A program made the position numbers and the translations under genes. Positions 1-10,039 of a stretch of 64,000 bases of DNA are shown here, piece by piece. The notes beneath the pieces are model-generated. The model was not told the origin of the DNA, did not search any database, and saw only the letters and a list, made by a program, of their open reading frames with translations. The DNA is from a cyanobacterium endosymbiont of Rhopalodia gibberula (GTDB lineage Bacteria; Cyanobacteriota; Cyanobacteriia; Cyanobacteriales; Microcystaceae), in NCBI RefSeq assembly GCF_003574135.1, contig NZ_AP018341.1:2889740-2953739 (forward strand), written 5' to 3'. The first letter of the stretch is position 1; every line of letters starts with the position of its first letter.

Positions 1-516
1 AACTTAACCCTGTTGTTTGGAATTCACCAGGCTATTGCTTGTGCAGAAGCAGGTATTACCCTAATTTCTCCCTTTGTGGGACGTATTCTTGACTGGTACA
101 AAAAAGAAACGGGAAAAGAATATGCCCCCACTGAAGATCCCGGGGTACTTTCAGTGACCAAAATCTATAACTATTACAAGAAATTTGGCTACAAAACTGA
201 AGTCATGGGAGCGAGTTTCCGTAATATGGGAGAAATTTCTGAGTTAGCAGGCTGTGATTTATTGACTATTTCTCCCAAACTTTTGGAACAATTACAGTCC
301 ACAGAAGCTGAATTGCCTCGAAAACTAAATCCAGAAGTTGCAGCTAAAATGAAGATGGAGAAAATCTCTGTTGATCGAGCTACCTTTGACAAAATGCATC
401 AAGAAAACAAGATGGCTTTTGATAAGCTCGATGAAGGAATTAAGGGTTTTACAGAGGCATTAGAAGCCTTAGAAGAGTTGTTAAAAAAACGCTTAGCCTG
501 TCTTGAAGGTGAATAA
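1..516 (+). CDS. tal: Transaldolase, C-terminal part (5' end outside window)
   Basis: Transaldolase moves a dihydroxyacetone unit between sugar phosphates in the cytosolic pentose phosphate pathway. The frame is open from base 1 and the 171 visible residues match the C-terminal half of the TalB type: the barrel strand ending [16 protein letters not shown], the EDPGV segment, a [18 protein letters not shown] strand with the late phosphate-binding region, and a helical end. The start and the Schiff-base lysine lie upstream of the window. Many cyanobacterial homologues continue into a C-terminal EF-hand domain; here a TAA at 514-516 ends the protein before it, and the lost part is still legible downstream in the same frame. 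The catalytic barrel looks complete as far as visible, so the enzyme is probably functional. Confidence 0.93.
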   Translation, partial: NLTLLFGIHQAIACAEAGITLISPFVGRILDWYKKETGKEYAPTEDPGVLSVTKIYNYYKKFGYKTEVMGASFRNMGEISELAGCDLLTISPKLLEQLQSTEAELPRKLNPEVAAKMKMEKISVDRATFDKMHQENKMAFDKLDEGIKGFTEALEALEELLKKRLACLEGE

Positions 517-660
517 AAAGTCTGCCATGCTGCGGTTAATATTTTCTGTAATTTTGACTTAGATGGAGATAGTTTTATTACCCGTGAGAAATGGGCGATA
601 GTCGGCTGTTTGTTTAATTTGAATCTAAGTCTATTTTTGGAGTTCACTCAGTTGGGGTGC
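517..660 (+). pseudogene. Severed EF-hand tail of transaldolase
   Basis: Directly after the transaldolase stop, the same reading frame stays open for nearly 50 codons. It contains an almost canonical calcium-binding EF-hand loop at 556-591, DLDGDSFITREK, with acidic residues at positions 1, 3 and 5 and Glu at 11 rather than 12, followed by a Trp. Transaldolases of several cyanobacteria carry such a domain at the C-terminus. A single nonsense change thus appears to have cut it off. The second EF-hand expected after it is not recognisable (the frame reads FNLNLSLFLEF). No start codon precedes the fragment, so it is unlikely to be made on its own. Confidence 0.7.
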
Positions 661-2188
661 GTTACAATCGAAGTAGCGCGCCTTTGTTATTATTAAAATT
701 GCTTCCTAGTTGATTTTAATAAATTAAATTATAGATGATCCAGAATACTAGAAAGCAAAAATTATAATGTAATAATAAACCATATAAATTATTAGTTATA
801 ACAAACTTTTTCTTTTTTCAAAGAAAAATCTAAATACTTAAAATAAAATTAATTATGTTGATTAACAGAAAAAAAGGTGTGATTAATTTGATTAGAAAAA
901 TTTCAAACAAATCGATTTTATTGATAAAACTAGAGAAATATTTTAAAGTAAAAAACGAATAATATTGAGGAAACTCTATATCTAGAGTTTCCAATTAAAA
1001 AGACAGTTTAACAAAGTCATAAAATTTATATATTGTTAGTTACTGAATAGCATGGAATAATTTTTTTAAATAAATTTATAGAAATAATTAATACTGATAT
1101 TGATATTAAGGATATTTAAAGTTACACTTTAAATAAGTAATAATTTAATTTTTTTTAGTATAAATAACTATTCCAAAGGTTAAATTTTATTAAAAATAAT
1201 AAATATTATAAATTATGCAACATCTTGAAATTAACTTATCTATATATTAGGTACTAATAATTATTTTATTTTGATTAAAAATTAGGAATTAAGTTTTTTA
1301 AAAAGTAAATCAAGTTATACAAACAGCTGTAAATATCTTCCAAAAGAATTTTAAAAGTTGTGTTAAATTAGAAAATATCTAAAGAGATAAAATCAAAAAG
1401 ATTGGAAGAATCTATTGCAAATTTAAATGCCACACAAAATGCGGCAGGTCTAGGAAAACCAATTTTTTTGGACCTGTTAGATAAAAATTCCAAGTATAAT
1501 TAAATTTTAAATATAAAAAAATTACTATTACTCATTAGTGCAATATTTACTAGACAATTTATGATTTAATTCTGAAAATTGTATATTTTTGTGCCAAGTC
1601 TTTATTAAGAAAAAACGATTTATAGTAGTCAATAAAATATCATAATTATGATTGATTAAATTTTTAAAATTATGATATTATTTAAATAATTAACGGTAAG
1701 TAACTACAATTTCTGTATAGATATCTAGGAACTTAACTAACTTCTGATAGACTAGTTTTTTGAAACTTTATTATTTATGAAATTTTCAAAATCAATCTAC
1801 AATTAATAAACAAAATAAAATATATACAAATATTTTATACAAAGAAATTCTGGCTGTATCGATAATATTTGATTATTATAAGTTTTCGCAAAAAATTACT
1901 TATTTTAAATTTATTCTCACTTTTTAAAAAAAAATAAATAATAAAGTAAAATCACCGTATTACTAACTATATATAGTCTATTTTTATCCAGTATTTTACA
2001 AAATTTATATAATACAGTTTTCCCGTTAAAAACGAAACCATTATACATAGCAATATCTATGTTAACTTATTTAAGTCTAGCTTAATTTTTTTATGAAAGG
2101 TTAATATCATTGGTTAGATGTAGAAAGTAATCGTTATAGTATAATGATTCAGTCTCTTAATACCCCAGATTTATAAAGCCGTAACTTT
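661..2188. other. AT-rich spacer, 1.5 kb, mostly featureless
   Basis: No credible gene. One short coding-like run at about 1399-1502 (+) reads EESIANLNATQNAAGLGKP before a stop; I cannot assign it. A 12-bp inverted repeat lies at 1636-1647 / 1668-1679. A TATAAT at 2140-2145, 44 bases before dnaB, could be its -10 box but has no convincing -35 partner. Confidence 0.6.
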
Positions 2189-5011
2189 ATGGTTACTAAC
2201 AATGCCCTACCTCCCCAAAATATTGAAGCAGAAGAATCCATTTTAGGCGGTATTTTACTGGATCGAGATGCTATGGGGCGGATAATAGATTTAATTACCC
2301 CAGATGCTTTTTATGTCCCAGTTCATAAAGAAATTTATGAAGCAGCGTTGAAGCTTTACGTTCAAGGAAAACCAGTTGATTTGTTAACGATAAAAAGTTT
2401 TCTAGAAGATCATCAACTACTAGAAAAAGTAGGCGGCATTGATAAATTAATGCAATTGTTAGATCGTACAGTTTCGGCAGTCAATATCGACCGTTATGGT
2501 GTACTAGTAATGGAGAAATACCTACGCCGTCAATTAATTTCATCCGGACATGAAATAGTAGAATTAGGATTTGAAACCACTAAGGAATTAGACCAAATTT
2601 TAGATGAGTCAGAAAAGAAAATTTTTAGGTTAACTCAAAAGCGTCCTCAAGAAGGATTAATTCCTATTGCTGATACCTTAGTACAAACCTACAGCGAGTT
2701 AGAAAAACGTCATCAAAAAATATCTTTACCTGGAATTCAAACTGATTTTTATGATTTAGATGCTATGACAGGAGGTTTACAGCGTTCTGATTTAATTATT
2801 ATTGCGGGACGGCCTTCTATGGGAAAATGTTTAGCAGCTAATTCAGAAATTGTTTTAGCTGACGGTAGTTTAGTAACAATAGAAGAAATTTATCATCGTC
2901 GTCAGGGTCAATTGTTAACGTTAAATAAAGATTGGAAGTTTAGGATAACTGATCCATCTAATTTTATAGATGATGGTATAAAACCAGTATTTAGAGTAAC
3001 TACTAAACTAGGACGTTATATTGAAACAACCTTAACCCATCCTTATTTAACTATTCAAGGATGGCAGCAACTTTCGCAACTAAAACTAGGCGACAAAATT
3101 GCTATTCCTCGAAAAATTAATATTTTTGGAACTGGAACACTTCCCAATCACCAAGTTAAATTATTAGCCTATTTAATAGGTGGTGGGTGTTTAACTAAAA
3201 ATTATCCTTTATTCACCAATAATAATCCTTTACTGCAAGAAGATTTTGTTCAATCTATAACTAATTTTAAAGGAGTAAAAGTAAAGCGCAAAACTTCACG
3301 AGAGACAAGAAATTCAACTTTTTATATAATAGAAGATTTAGAATCTACTAGAATTCATCGCACAATCTTTGCAGATTATCTTAAAAAAATAATTGAATCT
3401 AATAATTTGTCTGATCAAAAATTAGCCGATTTATTAAAAGTTCATTCTTCTTTGATCTATGATTGGAAGCAGGGAAATTGTGTTCCAGACAAAAAAAATT
3501 TTGATAACCTATGTCGAATTTTACAACTTGATTTCCAGAAATTCGCTTATTACAAAATAGCTAGTATTAGCAATGATGGGGAAAATTCGTTAAAGACTTG
3601 GTTGCAAAAATTAGGGTTATGGGGTAGAAATGCTTACAATAAAACTATCCCATCAATTATTTTTAAGTTACAGCCCCAACTATTAAGTTTGTTTCTTAAT
3701 CGCTTGTTTGCTACTGATGGATGGATTTCTGTTTTTAGAAATGGACAAGTTCAACTGGGTTATTGTTCATTAAGTGAAAATTTAGCCCGTAAAATCCAAC
3801 ATTTATTACTAAGGTTTGGTATAGTCACTAGTCTAAAAAAACAATTTTTAAAAAATAAAAGTCACTATAGTATAACCTGGCAAATTAATATAACTGATGC
3901 TCAATCAATTAAAATATTTGTTGATAAGATAGGAATTTTTGGACAAGAAAAAGTAATTGACTTAGCTAAAAAAGCTTTATTTAAAAAAATATATCAAGCT
4001 AATTGCGACCTTATTTCAATGGAAATTTTGCAACAAATAGCCTTTTCCAAAGAGAACAAAGTCCGGACAGGTCTAGCAAAAATAGCAGGAATTAAAAGCT
4101 ATGATAATCTTCATTTTCATAGACCAGCATTATCACGAAATGAACTATCGAAATTAGCTTTGACTTTAGATGATTTATCTTTGGAGCGACTAGTAACAAG
4201 TGAGGTTTATTGGGACGAAATTACCTCAATTGAATATACTGGTGAACAACAAGTCTATGATTTAACTATTCCTGAGACTCATAATTTTGTTGCTAATGAC
4301 ATTTGTGTACATAATACAGCTTTCGGCTTAGCGATGGCTACTAATATTGCCAAAAATAGTAGGCTACCTATAGCTATCTTTAGTTTAGAAATGTCAAAAG
4401 AACAACTTTCTCTAAGATTATTGGCTGCTGAGTCCAAAATTGAAGGGAATCGTTTGCGGACGGGAAGATTTGTCCAAAATGAATATGAACAGCTGAGTTT
4501 GGCCCTAGGAAATCTATCAGAAATGCCCATTTACATTGATGATGCTGCTAACATAACCGTAATGCAAATTCGTTCTCAGATAAGACGTTTAAAAACAGAA
4601 CAAAAGGGAGACTTAGGGTTAGTTTTAATTGATTATTTACAATTAATGGAAGGGGGAGGAAGTGAAAATCGAACTCAAGAATTGTCTAAAATTACCCGTT
4701 CTTTAAAAGGGTTAGCCCGCGAGGTAAATGTTCCTGTTGTTGCTTTATCTCAGTTAAGTCGTGCTGTTGAAACAAGAAATAATAAACGTCCTATGATGTC
4801 AGATTTAAGAGAAAGCGGGGCAATTGAACAGGATGCTGATTTAATTATGATGTTATATCGTGATGAATATTATAATACTGACACTGTAGATAGGGGAATT
4901 GCAGAGATAATTATTACAAAACACCGAAATGGACCAACTGGTCCCATTAAACTTTTATTTCAGCCAGAGTTCACTCAATTTCTCAATATGCAAAATAACT
5001 CAAACTACTAA
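2189..5011 (+). CDS. dnaB: Replicative DNA helicase DnaB with in-frame intein
   Basis: Hexameric 5'-3' helicase that opens the replication fork. Residues 1-213 and 710-940 together give a 444-residue helicase, the normal DnaB length: N-terminal primase-interacting domain (starts NALPPQNIEAEESILGG), linker, and RecA-like ATPase domain. The Walker A motif GRPSMGK-T is interrupted after Lys213 by an intein (residues 214-709), with Thr710 as the first residue after it. Walker B region (LGLVLIDYLQLM) and the DRESGAIEQDADLI motif are intact after the intein. The helicase cannot bind ATP unless the intein splices, so splicing must still work if this is the only dnaB. Its usual cyanobacterial partner rplI is elsewhere in the window (52535-52993). 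The ATG at 2189 has no obvious Shine-Dalgarno sequence. Confidence 0.97.
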   Translation: MVTNNALPPQNIEAEESILGGILLDRDAMGRIIDLITPDAFYVPVHKEIYEAALKLYVQGKPVDLLTIKSFLEDHQLLEKVGGIDKLMQLLDRTVSAVNIDRYGVLVMEKYLRRQLISSGHEIVELGFETTKELDQILDESEKKIFRLTQKRPQEGLIPIADTLVQTYSELEKRHQKISLPGIQTDFYDLDAMTGGLQRSDLIIIAGRPSMGKCLAANSEIVLADGSLVTIEEIYHRRQGQLLTLNKDWKFRITDPSNFIDDGIKPVFRVTTKLGRYIETTLTHPYLTIQGWQQLSQLKLGDKIAIPRKINIFGTGTLPNHQVKLLAYLIGGGCLTKNYPLFTNNNPLLQEDFVQSITNFKGVKVKRKTSRETRNSTFYIIEDLESTRIHRTIFADYLKKIIESNNLSDQKLADLLKVHSSLIYDWKQGNCVPDKKNFDNLCRILQLDFQKFAYYKIASISNDGENSLKTWLQKLGLWGRNAYNKTIPSIIFKLQPQLLSLFLNRLFATDGWISVFRNGQVQLGYCSLSENLARKIQHLLLRFGIVTSLKKQFLKNKSHYSITWQINITDAQSIKIFVDKIGIFGQEKVIDLAKKALFKKIYQANCDLISMEILQQIAFSKENKVRTGLAKIAGIKSYDNLHFHRPALSRNELSKLALTLDDLSLERLVTSEVYWDEITSIEYTGEQQVYDLTIPETHNFVANDICVHNTAFGLAMATNIAKNSRLPIAIFSLEMSKEQLSLRLLAAESKIEGNRLRTGRFVQNEYEQLSLALGNLSEMPIYIDDAANITVMQIRSQIRRLKTEQKGDLGLVLIDYLQLMEGGGSENRTQELSKITRSLKGLAREVNVPVVALSQLSRAVETRNNKRPMMSDLRESGAIEQDADLIMMLYRDEYYNTDTVDRGIAEIIITKHRNGPTGPIKLLFQPEFTQFLNMQNNSNY
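2828..4315 (+). other. DnaB intein (Hint domain plus degenerate LAGLIDADG endonuclease and XRE-like HTH)
   Basis: A 496-residue protein-splicing element inserted between Lys and Thr of the DnaB P-loop. Splicing parts are all visible: N-terminal Cys214 in CLAANSEIVLADG (block A), T281-x-x-H284 in TLTHPYL (block B), block F with YDLTIPETHNFVANDICV, and terminal His708-Asn709, followed by Thr710 as the +1 nucleophile. Between them lies a LAGLIDADG-type endonuclease. Its second motif, LFATDGW (Asp510), is intact, but the first reads LLAYLIGGGCL where LIGDGCL is expected: codon 332 (3182-3184) is GGT instead of an Asp codon, so a catalytic acid is missing. Residues about 396-448 look like an XRE/Cro-type helix-turn-helix. 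I infer a splicing-competent intein with a dead or dying endonuclease. Confidence 0.93.
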
Positions 5012-6809
5012 TTTTATAGTAACAAATGTTAAGACAGTTTTATAATCAGTCAAGAAGTAATAAAATACTCAAGTGAGTACTGTCAATTATGCTGACACCT
5101 TATGGTTATCATTTACTTCAAAAAGTGGTTGAAACAGTAGAAAGAAAACACAACAAAATTGAGGTCTGTTGTCTATTTTAACTTAGTTACAATACTTCTA
5201 ATTTATGGTTAAAAACGGCAAAACAGGAGCTTACGCAGCAACTACTCATAAATAAGTAGGACATACTTAAAAAAAACATAATTTTAAGTTCTTTGTTTAG
5301 CAAAGTGATTCTAAAACTAAAATAGAGATCGCTCGATTATGGGGCAAAGATATCACTTAATGGTGTATAGGTTACACGTACTAAAAATTAAGAATAATAT
5401 AAAAAAAACTTATTTATTAAGAAATAAATAAACTTAAATGATAAGTGTAGAAAACAGAATAAATTGCTAAAGATAGAAGAATATCTGTATATAAAACTCT
5501 ATTCTCAAATAGAGTTTTATATACAGAGTTATGGTCCTAAAGGAGAAAGATACTACGCTGTAAAATGTGGAAATACAAAAGAAAAAGCTGGTTAAATTAG
5601 TACTTTTTTAAAAAAAATTATTAAATAATAACTGCATAGAATAGATAAAGTGGTCCCCATATATTGGGGTAAGTAAAAATTGCTTTAAATTGCTAAATAG
5701 TAACCAGATTTTTTTTAAAAAAAGTAGATTAAATTTAAGTTTTTATGCTATTAAACAAAGTTAAGTTTGCTTAAAAAAATAATGATTCTTGATTTTAGTA
5801 CCAATTATTCAGTTGACTTCTTAACTCTCATTAATTCTAACTTTGATAAAAGCTTGCAAAATACTAAAAAATTGAGTAGAAATTGCCTAAGACTTTTTTG
5901 ACTATAAATTTGTTGAATATACCTAATCACTTTAGGACTCGGTAGTCAAATCTAATAATCTAATGAATTCTTTTTAACTTAAGAAATAGACTGATACTAA
6001 TTTAATCTAAGTTTCTCTCCGTTTAATAAAAAATATAAAAACATCGTTTTTAACAGTGGTTTTCTATATCTAAACTTTTCCATACTTTAAAAAAATAGTC
6101 TTATTTTTTTTCTATCTACAGGGTTTTAACTGACTGTTACTCTCTTTTTCTTATTGAGACTTATCAAATTTCAGCTATTTATAGCATCAAACCTATATTC
6201 TTAGTCATGATATATATTTTCTAATATCTGAGATAAATATTTACAGCCTAAAATTAGGTTAAGTACTTAAATATTAATTATAGAAGATTAAATAATATCT
6301 AACTGTCGATTACCTGAAGATAGTTACGATAACTATTCTCCATTTTAACAATCTCCTCTATCTTATTAGTCTTTCTCCTTTTATTTTTAAGCAATCATTT
6401 TATCGTATGTCTAAAAACAAAATATATTTTAGTTCATCTGTTAGTGCGTAACTCCTAAGTTACTTTTTTCGACAAAATACATCCAAAATTTTTTTTATGT
6501 GTTTTTTTATAAGTTCATTCAAACCGTAATTTCTTAAAATTATGTTTCTTTAGTTAGACACAATATTTAAGTAAAAAATGGAAGCAATTAAGGCAGTTTT
6601 ATCCAGTTGCTTAACCTTATTAAATCTGACCAAGAGGGACAAAAGACTTAAAGTCTGTTTGAGGGATTACAATCGAACAAATTAGCTAAATAACACAATA
6701 CTGTTAGCGCTTTCTGGACTAAAGCAAAACGTTGCTGGAATAACTTATATAATATATTTTGAATAACTACTCTCAAATACTTAGGAATCTAAGCAGTAAT
6801 AGTGACTAG
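5012..6809. other. Decayed spacer, 1.8 kb
   Basis: No intact gene. A coding-like run at 5088-5256 (+) begins MLTPYGYHLLQKVVETVERK and continues past a stop as NTSNLWLKTAKQELTQQLL in a shifted frame; another at about 6579-6760 (+) begins MEAIKAVLSSCLTLLN. Both look like gene fossils but I cannot name a family. The rest is AT-rich and featureless apart from the hairpin at 5484-5527. Confidence 0.5.
5484..5527. repeat. Perfect 20-bp inverted repeat, 4-nt loop
   Basis: Arms 5484-5503 and 5508-5527 are exact reverse complements around the loop CTCA. There is no T-tract typical of a factor-independent terminator and no gene end nearby (dnaB stops 470 bases upstream). Confidence 0.85.
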
Positions 6810-7562
6810 TTAGTTAAGATAGGTTAGCATTAAACTCCGAGGAAGTTCGGAAGAGGATATTCCTCTTCCGATTATTTCATAAAGTAAAATCGCTACTAAA
6901 ATGGAGGGGGCTCTATATAAATAGTTATCATAAGTGCTTTTAGCAGCTATATGAGCAAAAGAGCTGATGTACCTTTCTCCTTCACTGCAGTTTTCCGCCT
7001 CTCGAATCAGACGAGCAATACCAAAAATGCGAATCATTGCTGTCTATTTTTGAGCCGTCAAATTGAATAAAATATTTCCTAGTTTAATACCACAATAAAT
7101 TATTTGACGTTGGTGGGCGTGTTCTGAACCTAATAAGACATCAATAATCCAGTTGAAGTGGTGTTGTAAGCCCAGTTTATCTTCTACATTCATTAAACCC
7201 TGTAAAGTTCTTCCTTCAAGGTAAACCGTCAGTATATGACGCCCTGTGCTATGGTATTTGACCGTCTAAACAGTACACGATATTAGTCTGGCGTAGACTG
7301 AACTAAACAGGAGAATTCTCACAAAAATGTATGGGTAGAAAACCATTAAGCATAGAGATTTTTAAGGGCAATGAATCTTCCTATTTGACGATTAATAGCA
7401 CCATAAACATGAACAAATTGTCCTTTTCCTATCCGTTTTAAGATATGATCGAGAGAACAATGAAATAAAATAAGTGGCAACCATTCTATGGTTGACACTT
7501 GTAATTTTAATCAAGCATAGGCTCTTTCTATTTTTAAATTTTGACCTGTTTAACCCATAACC
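6810..7562 (-). pseudogene. Unidentified decayed gene(s), minus strand
   Basis: Coding-like segments on the minus strand are separated by stops and frame changes. From about 7520 the translation reads EWLPLILFHCSLDHILKRI then GKGQFVHVYGAINRQIG; further on, NWIIDVLLGSEHAHQRQIIY and CGIKLGNILFNLTAQK end at a stop near 7046; then a 75-codon open frame (7037-6810) starts MIRIFGIARLIREAENC. Base composition is less AT-rich than the flanks, which supports former coding. I do not recognise the family or families. The last frame might be a short intact gene, but its C-terminal part looks like random sequence. Confidence 0.45.
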
Positions 7563-7724
7563 ATGACATTTTTTCGCCAATATGTTGCTCCTTTTCTTAT
7601 TGTCCTGATATTTTTAGTTGCCCTAGTGTTCGTGAGCATTCGTGCTTTTTTACCTTCGGATATGGCTGTCCCTGCTCCCATTGATGATCTAGTCCTTCTC
7701 ATAGAAACGGTTGATCTAAAGTAA
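7563..7724 (+). CDS. Small single-helix membrane protein, hypothetical
   Basis: A 53-codon frame starting MTFFRQYVAPFLIVLIFLVA. It has a short polar N-terminus, one strongly hydrophobic helix (about residues 8-24), then FLPSDMAVPAPIDDL and an acidic end. The layout (one helix, then a Pro/Ala-rich polar tail) resembles short conserved hypothetical membrane proteins of cyanobacteria, but I cannot name it. Supporting points are the sharp contrast with the decayed DNA on both sides and the clean helix; against it are the small size and lack of a clear ribosome site. Confidence 0.45.
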   Translation: MTFFRQYVAPFLIVLIFLVALVFVSIRAFLPSDMAVPAPIDDLVLLIETVDLK

Positions 7725-8672
7725 AGTTTTTTGACTGGGTTATCTACTGACTACCAATCAACAATGGGTTCTCTTAAGGAGAGGTGGTTGTTAGTTTATG
7801 TAGTTAACTTACCAGAAATTGTCTCCCCAACAGTCTAAATCTGAGTTATCTAAAAATTGCTGTTAGTCAGTATGTGTACTCCAAAACTACTTCTAGTAGG
7901 TCGTGGCGAATAGCTAAGACAATAAATTTTTTAGCCCTGTTGCTTGAATATAGATGAGGAATTGGGTTGATCAAATGAGTGGCAAGATGGACAAATACTC
8001 TTAAACTATATCATGTCTAACTATCGCCGTCGTGAACTGTTCAGAGTCTTAATTCAGCAAGTGCAATATTTAATCATTGTTTCTATTTCTTTTTAACTGA
8101 CTTTATTGCTTTCGATAACATTCTTAATATTTCTATTTAAAAGCTCTTCGAAAACTTTTTTATTAAATTTTTCTGGATATGTTCTTTTTAAAAAAGCTGA
8201 ACTCTTATTTGAACTTTTTTCATATTGATTAATTTTTATCTGACAAAGATTTATCTTGGGATAAACTGCCTTTTCTGCTCAAGGTAAATATCTGAATAGT
8301 TAATCCATTATTTTGATAAATTTCCCTGTTATTTGAATTACAGTAAATGCAAGTTACTGTTGAGTATTTTTTAAAAAATACTCAAACTATTCCTATCTCA
8401 TTCAAAATCTAATAGAGTCAATAGTAAATTCTTCTATATTTATAATTTTATTGCTCGAACTAAATTGAAAATTTAGGTATAAATTAAGTAAAAATACTGA
8501 GCTTAATATAATTTGATTTAAATAAAAAAATACTATTATTTTTTCTATAAAAAAAGTATATTTATAAGCTTATTACTAACAATTAAACTTTGTCTTTATA
8601 TTTTTTATTGTTACGTAACAGGCTTAGTAAAATCTTATATTTTTTTAGAAATTGCCTAAGTTTCTTGGTATG
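7725..8672. other. Decayed spacer, 0.95 kb
   Basis: No intact gene. A short coding-like run near 8015-8095 (+) reads MSNYRRRELFRVLIQQVQYL before stopping. The stretch 7725-7960 is GC-richer than the later part and may be a gene remnant. From 8090 on it is plain AT-rich DNA. Confidence 0.45.
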
Positions 8673-9890
8673 TCAAAAACTTCTTAAAGCAACAATAGGA
8701 TCAAGTTTAGCTGCCCGTTGTGCTGGAATTACCCCAAAACCTAAACCAATTCCCCCAGAAATACCTAAAGATAGAAAAATAGTTTCAGAAGCAATGACAG
8801 GAGATAAAGGAAAAATCACGCCAACTAACATTAAAATACTAACGCCTAACATAATCCCAATAACTCCTCCAGAAATGGCAATAATGATCGCTTCAATCAA
8901 AAACTGAATTAAAATATCTCCATGGGTTGCGCCTAATGCCTTCCGAAGTCCAATTTCTGGGGTGCGTTCGGTCACAGAAACTAACATAATATTCATCACA
9001 CCAATACCACCAACAATTAAAGAAATACTTGCAATACCCACTAACATAATCATTAATCCTGAAGTAATGACTTCCACAATAGACATCATTTGTTTAGAAG
9101 TTCGGACTCCAAAATCATCTTCTGTCGTAATTTTATGTCTCAGGCGTAGTAAATTCTCAATTTGGAATTTAGCGGCGCGAACAGTATCTGTACTCTTCGC
9201 CTCTATATGAATTACACTTAAAGCTACCCCATAAGGGGAAGTTTGCCCGACAATTTGGTTGGCCATAGTTGTTAGGGGAATTATAATACTTTCATCCTGG
9301 TTAATCCCAAAAAAAGACCCTTTAGGTTCCATCACTCCGACAATTTCAAAACTAATATTGTTAATCCGAATTTTCTCCCCAATGGGATAACGTAAAAGAG
9401 ATAAATTCTGAGCAATTTCTGAACCAATTACAGCTACTCGTTGATTACGTTTAAGATCAATTTGGTTAATAAACCGTCCTGTTGCCACTGGAAAGTCTCG
9501 GACGGATGAATATTCAGGGTTCGTTCCAACAAGGGTGACATTAGTGTTTTGATTTCTATAAGAAATTAACTGACGTTGACTAATTTCTGGGGCGACTGCC
9601 TTGATGGTAGATACTTGGGAAGCAATAGCCTGTGCATCTTCCAAAACAAGTGTTTTGGGAACATTAAAGGTTGTTCGACGGCTTTTTTGATTACCTGGCA
9701 TAACAAACAGAATATTAGGACCTAAAGACTTTAATTGTTCGTTAGCAAGTTTTTGTGATCCCTGTCCTAAACCAATAGTCGCAATTACGGAAGTATTGCC
9801 TATAATAATCCCTAGCATGGTTAAGCTAGTTTGTAATTTATTAGCAGCTAACATAGCTACTGACATTTTAAAACTTTCTATAAAATTCAT
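8673..9890 (-). CDS. MacB/FtsX-family ABC transporter permease
   Basis: Inner-membrane subunit of a MacAB-type ABC system, a family that works with a periplasmic fusion protein to move substrates or lipoproteins across the envelope. The 405 residues follow the MacB permease plan: a transmembrane helix near residues 15-38 (TMLGIIIGNTSVIATIG), a periplasmic MacB_PCD domain to about residue 240, then three helices of the FtsX domain (about 275-398) ending QRAAKLDPIVALRSF. The ATPase half, fused in E. coli MacB and usually a separate neighbouring gene in cyanobacteria, is absent. The fusion protein gene lies 149 bases upstream on the same strand, and that gap has no trace of an ATPase. The substrate is unknown. 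Confidence 0.9.
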   Translation of the reverse strand: MNFIESFKMSVAMLAANKLQTSLTMLGIIIGNTSVIATIGLGQGSQKLANEQLKSLGPNILFVMPGNQKSRRTTFNVPKTLVLEDAQAIASQVSTIKAVAPEISQRQLISYRNQNTNVTLVGTNPEYSSVRDFPVATGRFINQIDLKRNQRVAVIGSEIAQNLSLLRYPIGEKIRINNISFEIVGVMEPKGSFFGINQDESIIIPLTTMANQIVGQTSPYGVALSVIHIEAKSTDTVRAAKFQIENLLRLRHKITTEDDFGVRTSKQMMSIVEVITSGLMIMLVGIASISLIVGGIGVMNIMLVSVTERTPEIGLRKALGATHGDILIQFLIEAIIIAISGGVIGIMLGVSILMLVGVIFPLSPVIASETIFLSLGISGGIGLGFGVIPAQRAAKLDPIVALRSF

Positions 9891-10039
9891 ATGAATAGTT
9901 AATAGTTAATACTTGAGCTCGACACAATACAATGTGTGGACAAATGATCAATATCAGAAGTCTCAAACTACTATTGTTGTGTTAACAAGTCATAACTCCA
10001 TTGCTTAGCAGAACCTAGTCATACTTCAAACTCTGGTCA

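Noticed and set aside
2189-5011. Two separate genes interrupted by an unrelated insertion in dnaB
   Set aside because: The frame is continuous and all intein splicing motifs are in place, so it is an intein.
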